Source of the DNA: Pseudomonas putida
GTDB taxonomy: Bacteria; Pseudomonadota; Gammaproteobacteria; Pseudomonadales; Pseudomonadaceae
Length of the DNA: 64,000 bases
Assembly: GCF_005080685.1 (NCBI RefSeq)
Contig: NZ_CP039371.1
Location: 4,836,001-4,900,000, forward strand
Direction: 5' to 3'
Shown piece after piece: positions 45,655 to 53,675 of this stretch. A model generated the notes under the pieces. It did not search any database. It was not told where the DNA came from and saw only the letters and a list, made by a program, of their open reading frames with translations. Each line of letters starts with the position of its first letter. Within the stretch, counting starts at the first letter, position 1. A program made the translations under genes and the position numbers.

Positions 45655-46080
45655 TCAGGGTTTGAGATCGAAGCGTGCTTTTTGCGTTTCCATGTCGAAA
45701 GGCGCCGACCAGTGCTCGTGGATCACCTGCCACTGCTCGGCCGTGCGGCGGTAGGCCACGGTAGCGCGCATGAAGCCGCACTGGCTCTCGTCGTCGGCAG
45801 GGCCGCACCGGTTGAGCCAATGCGCAAGGCCCAGGTCGCCGTCGGCATGCACGGTCAGTTGGGTCTGCTCGAACACCATGGGGCCGGTGCAGAAGCTCAT
45901 GCACATTTCCCAGTGCTTCTGGTAGACGTCCTTGCCTTTGAATTGCAGAGCGGCAATGGCGTCGAAGGCGACGATATCGTCGGCGTAGGGTGCGGTGATG
46001 GCCTGGATGTCGCGGTCGCGTACGGCCTGCATCCAACGTTCGATCAGTTCACGGATCTGGGTTTCGGCTGCGCTGTTCAT
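45655..46080 (-). CDS. SnoaL/NTF2-like protein, first gene of ECF42 operon
   Basis: A 141-residue cone-fold protein of the SnoaL-like/SgcJ group (IRELIERWMQAVRDRDIQAITAPYADDIVAFDA; ATVAYRRTAEQWQVIHEHWSAPF). It may bind or convert a small molecule; no catalytic residues are certain. The ATG at 46080 has GGAGAACG upstream. It leads the operon SnoaL-DGPF-AHSA1-sigma, with 44 bp to the next gene. A pentanucleotide repeat lies about 135-165 bp before the start. Confidence 0.82.
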   Translation of the reverse strand: MNSAAETQIRELIERWMQAVRDRDIQAITAPYADDIVAFDAIAALQFKGKDVYQKHWEMCMSFCTGPMVFEQTQLTVHADGDLGLAHWLNRCGPADDESQCGFMRATVAYRRTAEQWQVIHEHWSAPFDMETQKARFDLKP

Positions 46081-46213
46081 GGGGCGTTCTCCGCTCGGTG
46101 ATGAGGTGGGGGGCGCAGGTGCTGCATGCGCTTTCATCTCATAGTCGAACGGTAGTCGGCAGAATCGACAGCTTCGGTTTTTTTGGTTCTTCAGGGATTG
46201 TCGGGGATTGGGT

Positions 46214-46243
46214 TTGGCTTGGCTTGGCTTGGCTTGGCTTGGC
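46214..46243. repeat. Pentanucleotide microsatellite (TTGGC)6
   Basis: Six perfect TTGGC units upstream of the SnoaL gene, reading GCCAA on its strand. A repeat of five can change promoter spacing by slippage. Confidence 0.95.
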
Positions 46244-46277
46244 ATTGAGATCGTGAGCGGATCCATTGTGTGTAGCG

Positions 46278-46619
46278 GCGCAAGTCTACATCTCGCGCCT
46301 TCGGCTACGCCGAAGGGTGCTGCGCACCTGGCCCTACAGGCGCCTACGCTCGGCCTCCTGACGTCGCGAAGTTAGCGGTGGCGCCTGCACTGGCGTTATC
46401 TTCGAAAGAGACACCGTGCTATCCGCTACACCACAAAACGATAGGTAAACCGCGAGAGCGCAGCGATTCGCCTGCCGTTGCTCTGGCTTTTGATCTGCTC
46501 TTGATCTTGCTGTTGATCTTGATCTACCCGCGACCTCAGGAGGCCGAGCGTAGGCGGCTGGAGGGCCAGGTGCGAAGCACCCTCCGGCGGAGCCGGAGGC
46601 GCGAGATGTAGACTTGCGC
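46278..46619. repeat. Inverted-repeat element with 91-bp arms and 160-bp core
   Basis: Arms 46278-46368 and 46529-46619 are 91 bases each and reverse complements at about 84 positions. Each arm contains its own hairpins. In one, CCTTCGGC-GTA-GCCGAAGG in the left copy (as complement) becomes CCTCCGGC-GGA-GCCGGAGG in the right, a paired change that keeps the stem. The core (46369-46528) has a TTGATCTTG-rich run (TGATCTGCTCTTGATCTTGC). No ORF of any quality covers it. It is not an insertion sequence with a transposase. Confidence 0.85.
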
Positions 46620-46713
46620 AGCAAGTCGTAGGCCGCGCGGGCCCGCAAGCCGCCGAAGCGAGGGAACCCCGAAGCGCAGCGTAGGGGCCGTATGTGGGAG
46701 CAAGCGGTTTTGC

Positions 46714-46739
46714 GTCCCTTTTTCCAAGAAAAAAGGGAC
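46714..46739. terminator. Strong symmetrical hairpin
   Basis: GTCCCTTTTT-CCAAGA-AAAAAGGGAC, a 10-bp stem with A/T-rich inner half, between the inverted-repeat element and lysE. It could terminate the lysE transcript coming from the right. Confidence 0.65.
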
Positions 46740-46845
46740 CCGCCGTAAAGGCGGAAGGGGCCAGTAGCGCCGCTACACCTCTCGGACCAACCCCCCACCC
46801 CCAAGCCCGAAACCCCAACCCCACTAATCCGTGAAGAACCTTTTG

Positions 46846-47484
46846 TCATCCCGCAGCGACGATGAACTCGCGGTAACCAGAAACGATCACGTAAACCGCG
46901 AAGTAGCAGAAGATCGCCGCCGAGGCCAGGTAGGACCAGGTCAGCAGGCGATCGCCCAACAGCCGCCCGCCCTGGCTGGCGATGCCGCACAAGCTCATGC
47001 ACCAGAACAACCCGGCGGCGAAGAAACCACCCAGGAACAAACCAGCGTCCACCAGGCTACCGCCACCGGAACGGGAAATGAGCACGCCGCCGACGGCCGC
47101 GAACCAGAGAATCGCGCTGGGCGAGGACATGGCCAGGAAGATGCCACGCAGGAATTCGCGCCAGCCCGACTCCACCACCACCTGGTCACGCGCCTGCAAA
47201 TGCCCGCCACGCCAAGCGGCCCGCAGCATTTTTATCGCAAACCACACCAGCAGCGCCGAGCCGCCAAGCCACAAGCCCCAGCGCACCGCCTCGAATTGCA
47301 GCAGCACGGTCATGCCGGCGAGCGCTGCGATGGCGTAGATCAGATCGCCCACGCAGGTGCCGAGCCCGAGCCAGAATCCCTGGAGGAAGCCCCGCTGCAT
47401 GGCCAGGGTGATCATGGCGATATTGGCCACGCCAATATCGAGGCACAGCGACAGGCTGAGGAGAAAACCGTTGGAAAATGGCAT
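46846..47484 (-). CDS. LysE/RhtB-family amino acid exporter
   Basis: A 212-residue inner-membrane protein with six hydrophobic segments. It has the LysE hallmarks LCLDIGVANIAMITLAMQRGFLQGFWLGLGTCVGDLIYA near the N-terminus (the usual P-G-P being altered to I-G-V-A-N) and the central loop before FLRGIFLAMSSPSAILWFAAVGG. It should export an amino acid or similar; the substrate is unknown. Single gene with 3' end toward the hairpin at 46714. Confidence 0.87.
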   Translation of the reverse strand: MPFSNGFLLSLSLCLDIGVANIAMITLAMQRGFLQGFWLGLGTCVGDLIYAIAALAGMTVLLQFEAVRWGLWLGGSALLVWFAIKMLRAAWRGGHLQARDQVVVESGWREFLRGIFLAMSSPSAILWFAAVGGVLISRSGGGSLVDAGLFLGGFFAAGLFWCMSLCGIASQGGRLLGDRLLTWSYLASAAIFCYFAVYVIVSGYREFIVAAG

Positions 47485-47591
47485 GCAAGGCTCTTTGCTG
47501 CGAAAAAGGCGGCGTAGAGCCTGCCATGAGCAGGTGGTGCAAAGGAAGCGTTGGCGGTTGAATTCGACGGTAGAGATGTAGGGGCATTGTG

Positions 47592-47619
47592 ATCGAGCGC
47601 CGCCCGCGCGGCGCTCGAT
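47592..47619. repeat. Perfect 12-bp-armed palindrome
   Basis: ATCGAGCGCCGC-CCGC-GCGGCGCTCGAT. The same sequence forms the outer end of the inverted repeat at 1055-1304. The rest of 47485-47738 shows no gene. Confidence 0.85.
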
Positions 47620-47738
47620 TGTCGCTACCCCCTCAAAACCAAGCTAGGCATTCATTTTCCCCAAACGACTCGGCCCCCATTGCCGGCGCCTCGCACATCG
47701 AGTCGCCAGCCACGGGGGCCGATCGGGCAGCGCAGGTA

Positions 47739-47996
47739 TCAGCCCTGCTGGCAGCCCTCACCCATGGCCCGGTACTGGATGGTGTGCACCTGGCCCTGGT
47801 GGTCTTCATAGGTCATGGTCGCCGGCACCACTTCACAGACATTGGGGATGGTCGACAGGTTGATCACCCTTTTGATGTCCAGGTTCATGGAGTAGTCGTA
47901 CTGCTGGACCACTGGCTGGTTGGAGACGGGTGCGGCCTCATCGGCAAGGGCGAACGAGGACATACCGACCAATGCAAGAATCAGTAATGGTTTCAT
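47739..47996 (-). CDS. DUF2790 exported protein
   Basis: An 85-residue protein from the ATG at 47996, with a signal peptide (MKPLLILALVGMSSFALA, cleavage before DEAAP). The DUF2790 core is YSMNLDIKRVINLSTIPNVCEVVPATMTYEDHQGQVHTIQYRAMG, with two cysteines. DUF2790 proteins are small periplasmic proteins abundant in Pseudomonas and of unknown function. The ribosome site is weak. The upstream 47997-48237 region holds its promoter and nothing else I can name. Confidence 0.85.
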   Translation of the reverse strand: MKPLLILALVGMSSFALADEAAPVSNQPVVQQYDYSMNLDIKRVINLSTIPNVCEVVPATMTYEDHQGQVHTIQYRAMGEGCQQG

Positions 47997-48237
47997 GGAG
48001 TTTGGCCTGCTGGAACAATCAAGCTGATCGATTGACTTCTGTAGCCGTAGTAGGCGCGGAGAAGTTGTCATCACTGCGACGATGACACGAAGTACCGATC
48101 CCGCTTCGTCATACTGCGTGGGGATGAGTAAATTCTACTCCCCGCATGGAATAGTTGAACCCCAAAGTCAGTTATTCAGCCTTGCGTGATTTGCAACAAT
48201 CTGCGACAACGCAGAACCGTTTTCCGTACCTATCCGT

Positions 48238-48687
48238 ATGACCGCACCGCATTTTTCTAAGCTCAACCCCCTCGAGGCGCGCCTGCTGGACCATTTCTAC
48301 CGCCAGCAGGGCTCGCGCATGCGTGCGGCCGCCGATGGCGAGCGCTGGGTGGCGCGCGCCCCAGGCATCATTGCCGGGCTTAGCCTGTCAGCGGTTGCCG
48401 ATGGTTTCTGGTTGACAGGATTGTGCGTGGCCCATGCTCAGCGCGGCCAAGGAGTCGCTGCAGGATTGGTGGAGGCAGCGCTGGTGGGCCGCCAAGGCCC
48501 AATCTGGCTGTTCTGCCATCCGGACCTGGCAGCGTTCTACCAACGGCTGGGGTTCAGCGCCGCATCAGCACTGCCCCAAGCGCTGGCCGCACGCCTGTCG
48601 CGCTACCAGCGCAACAAGCACCTGGTAGCGCTGCAAAGGCCTCAATCGTCGCCAGCATCGAGCCCAGGGAACAGCACCTCGGTGTAG
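48238..48687 (+). CDS. GNAT-family acetyltransferase
   Basis: A 149-residue GNAT protein with the acetyl-CoA loop in [21 protein letters not shown] (Q/R-x-x-G-x-G/A) and a C-terminal strand-helix [14 protein letters not shown]. It is short at the N-terminus relative to many GNATs but has all core elements. Substrate unknown. Its 3' end overlaps the convergent peptide deformylase gene by 46 bp, so the last 15 residues ([14 protein letters not shown]) are dictated by the opposite strand. Confidence 0.8.
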   Translation: MTAPHFSKLNPLEARLLDHFYRQQGSRMRAAADGERWVARAPGIIAGLSLSAVADGFWLTGLCVAHAQRGQGVAAGLVEAALVGRQGPIWLFCHPDLAAFYQRLGFSAASALPQALAARLSRYQRNKHLVALQRPQSSPASSPGNSTSV

Positions 48688-49178
48688 CCGAACTTGGCAA
48701 AGTCCTGAATGCGCGAGGGATACAGGCGACCGATCAGGTGATCGCACTCATGTTGCACCACACGGGCATGGAAGCCGTCGGCGAAGCGATCGATCGGGTT
48801 GCCCTGGGGATCGATACCGGTGTAGCTGATGTGCTTGTAGCGTGGCACCACGCCCCGCAAGCCGGGTACCGACAGGCAACCCTCCCAGCCGTCCTCGATC
48901 TCGGTGGACATCGGCGTGATCACCGGGTTGAGCAAAATGGTCTGTGGCACCGGTTCGGCATCCGGATAGCGAGCGCTGCGCTCGAAGCCGAAGATCACCA
49001 GCTGCAAATCGATGCCCACCTGGGGCGCGGCCAAGCCCACGCCACCAACGTGGTGCATGGTCTCGAACATGTCGTCGATCAGTGTCTGCAATTCGGCGCT
49101 GCCGATCAGGTGCTCGGGTACGGGCGGGGCGATGCGCAGCAGGCGCTCGTCGCCCATTTTCAGGATGTCACGGATCAT
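48642..49178 (-). CDS. def: Peptide deformylase (non-essential paralogue type)
   Basis: A 178-residue metal peptidase with all three active-site motifs: [18 protein letters not shown] and HECDHL, with Cys and two His as Fe/Zn ligands and Glu as base. It removes formyl groups from nascent N-terminal methionine. It is not in the usual def-fmt operon, so it is probably the second deformylase of Pseudomonas. Its ATG overlaps the stop of the brkB-like gene (ATGA), showing translational coupling. The start agrees with the family ([14 protein letters not shown]). Confidence 0.9.
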   Translation of the reverse strand: MIRDILKMGDERLLRIAPPVPEHLIGSAELQTLIDDMFETMHHVGGVGLAAPQVGIDLQLVIFGFERSARYPDAEPVPQTILLNPVITPMSTEIEDGWEGCLSVPGLRGVVPRYKHISYTGIDPQGNPIDRFADGFHARVVQHECDHLIGRLYPSRIQDFAKFGYTEVLFPGLDAGDD

Positions 49179-50146
49179 CGCGGGTTCGGCTCAGTGGTGT
49201 GTGGCGCTGGCTCTGGCTGTTCATGGTCGTGCTGTTCATGCCCCAGTACCGAGCGCCCATGCGCGTGTTGTTCGCCGCCAGGAACCTTCTCACCCGGGTT
49301 CTTGCCTTCGGCGGACATGTGCTCGATCACCGCGTTCATTTCGGCGCCAAGCAGCAGCACGGCGGCGGAAATGTAGAAATACAACAGCAGCACGATGATC
49401 GCACCAATACTGCCATACATGGCGTTGTAGTCGGCAAAGGTCTTGACGTAGTAGGCAAAGCCCAGTGAGGCGACGATCCATACCACCACCGCCAGCACCG
49501 AGCCTGGCGTGATGAAGCGAAACTTCTGTTTCACATCGGGCATCACGTAGTACATCAGTGCCACGGCGACCATCAGCAGGAAGATGATCGCCGGCCAGCG
49601 CACGATGGTCCAGACCGTGACGATGAACTCCTGCATGCCGATCTGCGCGGCGATCCACTCCATCACCTGCGGCCCGAGCACCATCAGCGCGGCCGCAGCC
49701 AACAACATGCCGGCCAGGCCCACGGTGTAGAAAATCGACAGCGGAATACGCTTCCAGACCGGCCGGCCCTCGGGCACGTCGTAGGCTGCGTTCATTGCGC
49801 TCATCATCAGGCGCACGCCGGCCGAGGCGGTCCATAGCGCGATCACGATACCCACCGACAACAGCCCACCCTTGGACTGCTGCAGTTGGTCGATCACCGG
49901 ATTGACCTGCTCCAGCGCCTGAGGCGGCAGCACCAGTTCCGACTGCAGGCGCAGCCAGGAAAAGAAGTCAGGCAGGTGCAGGAAGCCGATCAGGGCGATC
50001 AGAAAGAGCAGGAACGGGAACAACGAAAACAACATCTGGTACGCCAACGCGGACGCATAGGTAGACATTTCGTCGTCGAGGAATTCCTTGACGGTGCGCA
50101 CCAGCACGCGGTGCAAGGGCAAGCCCTGCAGGGCGGAAAAAATCAT
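49175..50146 (-). CDS. YihY/BrkB-family inner-membrane protein (UPF0761)
   Basis: A 323-residue protein from the ATG at 50146 (AAGGAGA upstream; a longer frame exists but lacks a ribosome site). Six helices carry the YihY core ([68 protein letters not shown]). The family was once misnamed RNase BN. Its function is unclear; transport or envelope roles are suggested. The cytoplasmic tail is rich in histidine ([18 protein letters not shown]), which could bind metal. It is first in an operon with def. Confidence 0.87.
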   Translation of the reverse strand: MIFSALQGLPLHRVLVRTVKEFLDDEMSTYASALAYQMLFSLFPFLLFLIALIGFLHLPDFFSWLRLQSELVLPPQALEQVNPVIDQLQQSKGGLLSVGIVIALWTASAGVRLMMSAMNAAYDVPEGRPVWKRIPLSIFYTVGLAGMLLAAAALMVLGPQVMEWIAAQIGMQEFIVTVWTIVRWPAIIFLLMVAVALMYYVMPDVKQKFRFITPGSVLAVVVWIVASLGFAYYVKTFADYNAMYGSIGAIIVLLLYFYISAAVLLLGAEMNAVIEHMSAEGKNPGEKVPGGEQHAHGRSVLGHEQHDHEQPEPAPHTTEPNPR

Positions 50147-50252
50147 AGCGTCTCCTTTCGCCGCTTGATCGGTCGTACGGTCCAGTCTAATAGACCACGC
50201 GCCAGGCGTATTGCTCACATGTGCACGAACTTTGCCCAGGCCCCATGCAAGC

Positions 50253-50282
50253 GCGGGCAAGCCCGGTGAAGGGCTTGCCCGC
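50253..50282 (-). terminator. Compact hairpin after csbD
   Basis: GCGGGCAAGCCC-GGTGAA-GGGCTTGCCCGC, a 12-bp stem about 27 bases after the CsbD stop. REP-like core; T-run absent. Confidence 0.55.
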
Positions 50283-50308
50283 GAACAGGCTGTGCGCTCA
50301 GCGCGCTG

Positions 50309-50488
50309 TCAGGGCTTTTTCACCGCATCCTTGACGTCACCCTTGACCTGTTGCGCCTCGCCCTTGATTTCCTGGGCCTTGCCCTCGGCGCGAAGTTTGT
50401 CGTTGTCGGTCACCTTGCCGACGCCCTGTTTGACGTTACCAATCGCTTCGTTGGCCAGGCCTTTCGCTTTGTCTTTGGTGCCGCTCAT
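50309..50488 (-). CDS. CsbD-family stress protein
   Basis: A 59-residue, highly charged protein from the ATG at 50488 (AGGAGAT upstream). It shows the CsbD repeat pattern [25 protein letters not shown]...[16 protein letters not shown]. CsbD-like proteins are general-stress proteins, small, mostly disordered or helical, of unknown action. Longer in-frame starts are not supported. Confidence 0.92.
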   Translation of the reverse strand: MSGTKDKAKGLANEAIGNVKQGVGKVTDNDKLRAEGKAQEIKGEAQQVKGDVKDAVKKP

Positions 50489-50684
50489 GGCAAATCTCCT
50501 GTAATTCAGACACGGGAAACCGTGTCGACAGTCGGTGGACCGAAGCCCCTGCGCAGGAGTTTCAAAAGCTTTTCGCGGCATAAGCCGAGCGGTAAATCAG
50601 CGGGCGAATACCGCACCGAATCGCCCCCGGGGCCCTGCCCGCCGAGCGCAGGCTGCCCTAGTATCCCCGGCAAAAGGCAGCCCC

Positions 50685-52205
50685 ATGCAGGTTGCCCCCT
50701 ACAAGAACAACAGCTTCCGGATACCCGCACACATGCGTCTGACACCTTTGTTCGCGGCCTTGCTGCCGCTGCTTCCCTTGCCTGCACTCGCCAGCCAACC
50801 CACCGGCGAGCACATCCTGCAAGTCGACCACTACGCCGACGACGACAAGCCCGGCAGCCTGCGCTGGGCCATCGAGACCAGCAACCGCGACCCTGGCCGC
50901 TACCGCATCGAGATCGCTGCCGTGGGCCAGGCGCCGTACGTCATCCGCCCGACCCGCGCCCTGCCGGAAATCAAAGGCCCGGTGCGCATCACCGGCTTGC
51001 CCTGGGCACAAAATGGCCAATACATCGCCATCGACGGCGCCGGCTACATCAAGGACCAGGGTGTGCACACCTGCCCTGGCGCGTTGCCAGGCCAGTTCGG
51101 CACCAACGTACGCACCACCACCAACCCCGGCCTGGTGCTGCGAGACACCCAGGGCGTGCACCTGAGTGGCCTGGAGGTGCGCAACTTCTGCATCGGCATC
51201 CTGGTCAACCGCGCCAGCAACAACGTCATCGAGGACAACCGCATCGTCGCCAACAAGGGCGGCGCCGGGATCATGCTCACCGGCGACGATGGCGCGGGCA
51301 ATGCCACCGCCACTACCACGGTCAACAACAAGGTGCTGCGCAACCAGCTGATCGACAATGGCGATGGCCTGGAGCTGACCCGTGGCGCGGCCTTCAACCT
51401 GGTGGCCGACAACCTGTTCCGCTCGACCCCGGCCAACCCCGAGCCATCCCAGGGTATCGAGATTCTGCTGGGCAATGACAACAGCGTGGTACGCAACCGC
51501 TTCGAGAATTACTCCGACGGCCTGCAAATCAACTGGGGCAAGCGCAACTATCTGGGCGCCAACACCTTCAGCGGCAATTCGATCGGGGTCAGCGTCACCG
51601 GCGAGGGCAACATGCTCGACGGCAACCTGATCCACGGCAACCGCATCGGCGTGGCATTGCGCCCCGAGCCCGACGTCACCGCCACGCGCCTGAGCGGCAA
51701 CCGTATCTGGGGCAACAGCCAGGACATCCGCCGCTGCGAGGCCGGTGGCTCATGCGTGCCGAACCAGCGCACCGGAGCCATCGTCTTCGGCGTGCCGGCC
51801 CAGGCCCATGCGCTGTACGTGGGGTCACGCGGGGTGGGTGCGGACCTTGCGAAGAAGGACCAGGCGGTCATCTGCGACGGCAACGGCGAGCCCAAGCCCT
51901 GCCAGCCGCTGCCCAACCATAACCAGCAGCCACCAAGGCTGCTGGCACTGGATGGCAATGTGCTGCGCGGCGAAGTGCAGGGGCCGGCGTCGAGCCTGCT
52001 GCGCATCGAGTTGTTCGGCAATGCCGAGGCAGGTGCTACCGAGGCGGAGCAGTATCTGGGCGAGGTGCTGGTCAATAGCGATGCCAAGGGCCAGGCGCGC
52101 TTCGCTCAGCCGCTGGAGAATGCCGGTGGTTTGAACAGCTTTACCGCGACGGTGACCACCGCCGATGGCGCGACTTCGGAGTTGAGCCTGCCGATTCGTC
52201 GCTGA
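50685..52205 (+). CDS. Secreted parallel beta-helix repeat protein
   Basis: A 506-residue protein. A signal peptide (RLTPLFAALLPLLPLPALA, cleavage before SQPTGE) follows a 16-residue extension. The ATG at 50685 has AAAGGCAG upstream, while an ATG at 50733 fits the signal peptide better but lacks a ribosome site. From about residue 130 to 360 it has right-handed beta-helix repeats (NRASNNVIEDNRIVANKG; LLGNDNSVVRNRFENYSDGLQIN; GEGNMLDGNLIHGNRIG), as in NosD/pectate-lyase-like CASH folds. The C-terminal domain is beta-rich. It probably binds or cleaves a polysaccharide outside the cytoplasm, but no catalytic residues can be assigned. Confidence 0.82.
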   Translation: MQVAPYKNNSFRIPAHMRLTPLFAALLPLLPLPALASQPTGEHILQVDHYADDDKPGSLRWAIETSNRDPGRYRIEIAAVGQAPYVIRPTRALPEIKGPVRITGLPWAQNGQYIAIDGAGYIKDQGVHTCPGALPGQFGTNVRTTTNPGLVLRDTQGVHLSGLEVRNFCIGILVNRASNNVIEDNRIVANKGGAGIMLTGDDGAGNATATTTVNNKVLRNQLIDNGDGLELTRGAAFNLVADNLFRSTPANPEPSQGIEILLGNDNSVVRNRFENYSDGLQINWGKRNYLGANTFSGNSIGVSVTGEGNMLDGNLIHGNRIGVALRPEPDVTATRLSGNRIWGNSQDIRRCEAGGSCVPNQRTGAIVFGVPAQAHALYVGSRGVGADLAKKDQAVICDGNGEPKPCQPLPNHNQQPPRLLALDGNVLRGEVQGPASSLLRIELFGNAEAGATEAEQYLGEVLVNSDAKGQARFAQPLENAGGLNSFTATVTTADGATSELSLPIRR

Positions 52206-52208
52206 GGC

Positions 52209-52283
52209 CACCGGCCCCATCGCCGGCAAGCCGGCGCCTACGGCGAATCCCTGTAGGCGCCTGCTTGCCGGCGATAGGGCCAT
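52209..52283. repeat. Inverted REP pair
   Basis: GGCCCCATCGCCGGCAAGCC and CTTGCCGGCGATAGGGCC face each other around a short loop after the beta-helix gene. Confidence 0.9.
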
Positions 52284-52326
52284 CACTCACAATGCAGCTC
52301 TTTAGCGTCAACCCGCAGGAACCTGC

Positions 52327-52707
52327 ATGAAACTCGACAAACCCGCCGCCATCGCCCGGCGTAACGAAGCCCTGGCAAGGCCGGTGCTGACCCGCGACAA
52401 CACCCTGTTCGCCATCCTCGACCGCAAGCGCAACCTGTGGTGGTTCGAGGTGCCGGTAGCGCTGCTGCGCAAAGGGCAGCCCGACTGGGTCAACCTGCTG
52501 CTGCACACGCCGGAAAGCGACGAGCTGCAACACCTGAAGGTGCCGGTCAATTTCCTCCGCGCTCACCAGGAGCAGATGGAGATCCGCCACCCCGGCAAGC
52601 GCCGCTCGACCATCAGCCTGGCCCTGAGTGCCGACCGCGACTCGCTGTTGCGCGACACTCGCCCAGGCGGCGATCAGCTGGACTTCACCCCCTTCGTCCA
52701 GGCCTGA
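52327..52707 (+). CDS. Conserved hypothetical protein
   Basis: A 126-residue soluble protein from the ATG at 52327 (AGGAA upstream). It has no signal peptide or membrane segment. A predicted beta-rich N-terminal part (DNTLFAILDRKRNLWWFEVPVALL) is followed by a charged helical part (FLRAHQEQMEIRHPGKRRSTISL). I recognise similar proteins in Pseudomonas only by memory and know no function. It converges on the cvfB-like gene with no bases between the two stop codons, and both ends lie in one 18-bp palindrome. Confidence 0.7.
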   Translation: MKLDKPAAIARRNEALARPVLTRDNTLFAILDRKRNLWWFEVPVALLRKGQPDWVNLLLHTPESDELQHLKVPVNFLRAHQEQMEIRHPGKRRSTISLALSADRDSLLRDTRPGGDQLDFTPFVQA

Positions 52708-52716
52708 TCAGGCCTG
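52699..52716. other. Perfect 18-bp palindrome spanning two convergent stop codons
   Basis: CAGGCCTGATCAGGCCTG contains the TGA of the hypothetical gene (52705-52707) and, on the other strand, the TGA of the cvfB-like gene (52710-52708). Both proteins thus end in Gln-Ala. Confidence 0.9.
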
Positions 52717-53544
52717 CTCGATCCGGTCGTCATGGATGACGATGCGGCCCTGCTTGAACAACGCGCCAATCGCCTTCTTGAAGTTGCCCTTGCTGACGTT
52801 GAACAGCTGGCTGATGACTTGCGGATCGCTCTTGTCGCACACCGCCAGGCTGCCGCCTTCGGCTTCCAGGCGCGCCATGATCTGCTCCTGGAGGCTGTCG
52901 CCGAGGGCCTTGCCCACCGGTTGCAGGCTCAGGGCGATCTTGCCGTCATGGCGCACTTCCTTGACGAAGCCCTCCACATGCATCCCCGAACGCAGGAACT
53001 TGAACACCTCGTTCTTGTGGATCAGCCCCCAGTGGCGGCTGTTGATGATGGCCTTGAAGCCCATCGGCGTCTCGCCGGCCACCAGCAGCTCGACCGGCTG
53101 GCCAACGCTGTAGTCGGCCGGGGTACGGTCGAGGTAGCGGTCCAGACGGGCGGTGGCGGTGATACGCCGGGTGCGCTTGTCGAGATAGGCATGGACCACG
53201 CAGTAGTCGCCGATCTTCAGCGGCCGCGACTCTTCCGAATACGGCATGAGCAGGTCCTTGGACAGGCCCCAGTCGAAGAAGATACCGGCGTTGTTGATGT
53301 CCTTGACCTTGAGGCTGGCGAAACCACCGACCTGCAGCTTGGGCTTCTCAGTGGTGGCGATCAGCTGGTCTTCGCTGTCCAGGTAGACGAACACGTTGAG
53401 CCAGTCGTCGATCTCGGTCGGCGTGTCGTTGGGGATATAGCGTTTAGGCAGGAGGATCTCGCCGTCCGCACCGCCATCGAGGTACAGGCCGAATTCCACG
53501 TGCTTCACGATTTGCAAACTGTTGTAACGCCCAAGTAGAGCCAT
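52708..53544 (-). CDS. S1-like RNA-binding protein of the CvfB/YitL family
   Basis: A 278-residue protein with three consecutive S1/OB-type domains (VEFGLYLDGGADGEILLPKRYIP; GGFASLKVKDINNAGIFFDWGLSKDLLMPYSEE; GFKAIINSRHWGLIHKNEVF) and a C-terminal winged helix (DPQVISQLFNVSKGNFKKAIGALFKQGRI). This is the CvfB layout. CvfB in Gram-positive bacteria binds RNA and affects virulence genes; in Pseudomonas the role is unknown to me. The start MALLGRYNSLQIV fits the family. Confidence 0.9.
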   Translation of the reverse strand: MALLGRYNSLQIVKHVEFGLYLDGGADGEILLPKRYIPNDTPTEIDDWLNVFVYLDSEDQLIATTEKPKLQVGGFASLKVKDINNAGIFFDWGLSKDLLMPYSEESRPLKIGDYCVVHAYLDKRTRRITATARLDRYLDRTPADYSVGQPVELLVAGETPMGFKAIINSRHWGLIHKNEVFKFLRSGMHVEGFVKEVRHDGKIALSLQPVGKALGDSLQEQIMARLEAEGGSLAVCDKSDPQVISQLFNVSKGNFKKAIGALFKQGRIVIHDDRIEQA

Positions 53545-53675
53545 TTCCGATGTTCCTCAAGACAAGGCAGCTATTCTACACCTGAAGCCGGCAAGCTGCC
53601 CGACCGCTGATTCGGTTGAACCGCGTTGCCGCGCACTGCGTCTACCGATTGGCCCGCCACTGCCAGGATTCGCAC

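Noticed and set aside
46371..46434. tRNA-like text on the minus strand, with an anticodon-like arm TGTCT-CTTTCGA-AGATA (46397-46413)
   Set aside because: The five-base stem and seven-base loop are convincing locally, but no acceptor stem, T-arm (GGTTCGAATCC) or CCA end can be fitted around it, so I do not call a tRNA.
46378..46611. 77-codon frame inside the inverted-repeat element
   Set aside because: It reads into a repeat arm, lacks a ribosome site and ends in arginine-rich repeat translation; the element is better seen as non-coding.
46846..47484. Reading the LysE-like gene as nonfunctional because the usual N-terminal P-G-P is missing
   Set aside because: Length, helix number and other conserved segments are intact; several LysE-family members vary at this motif.
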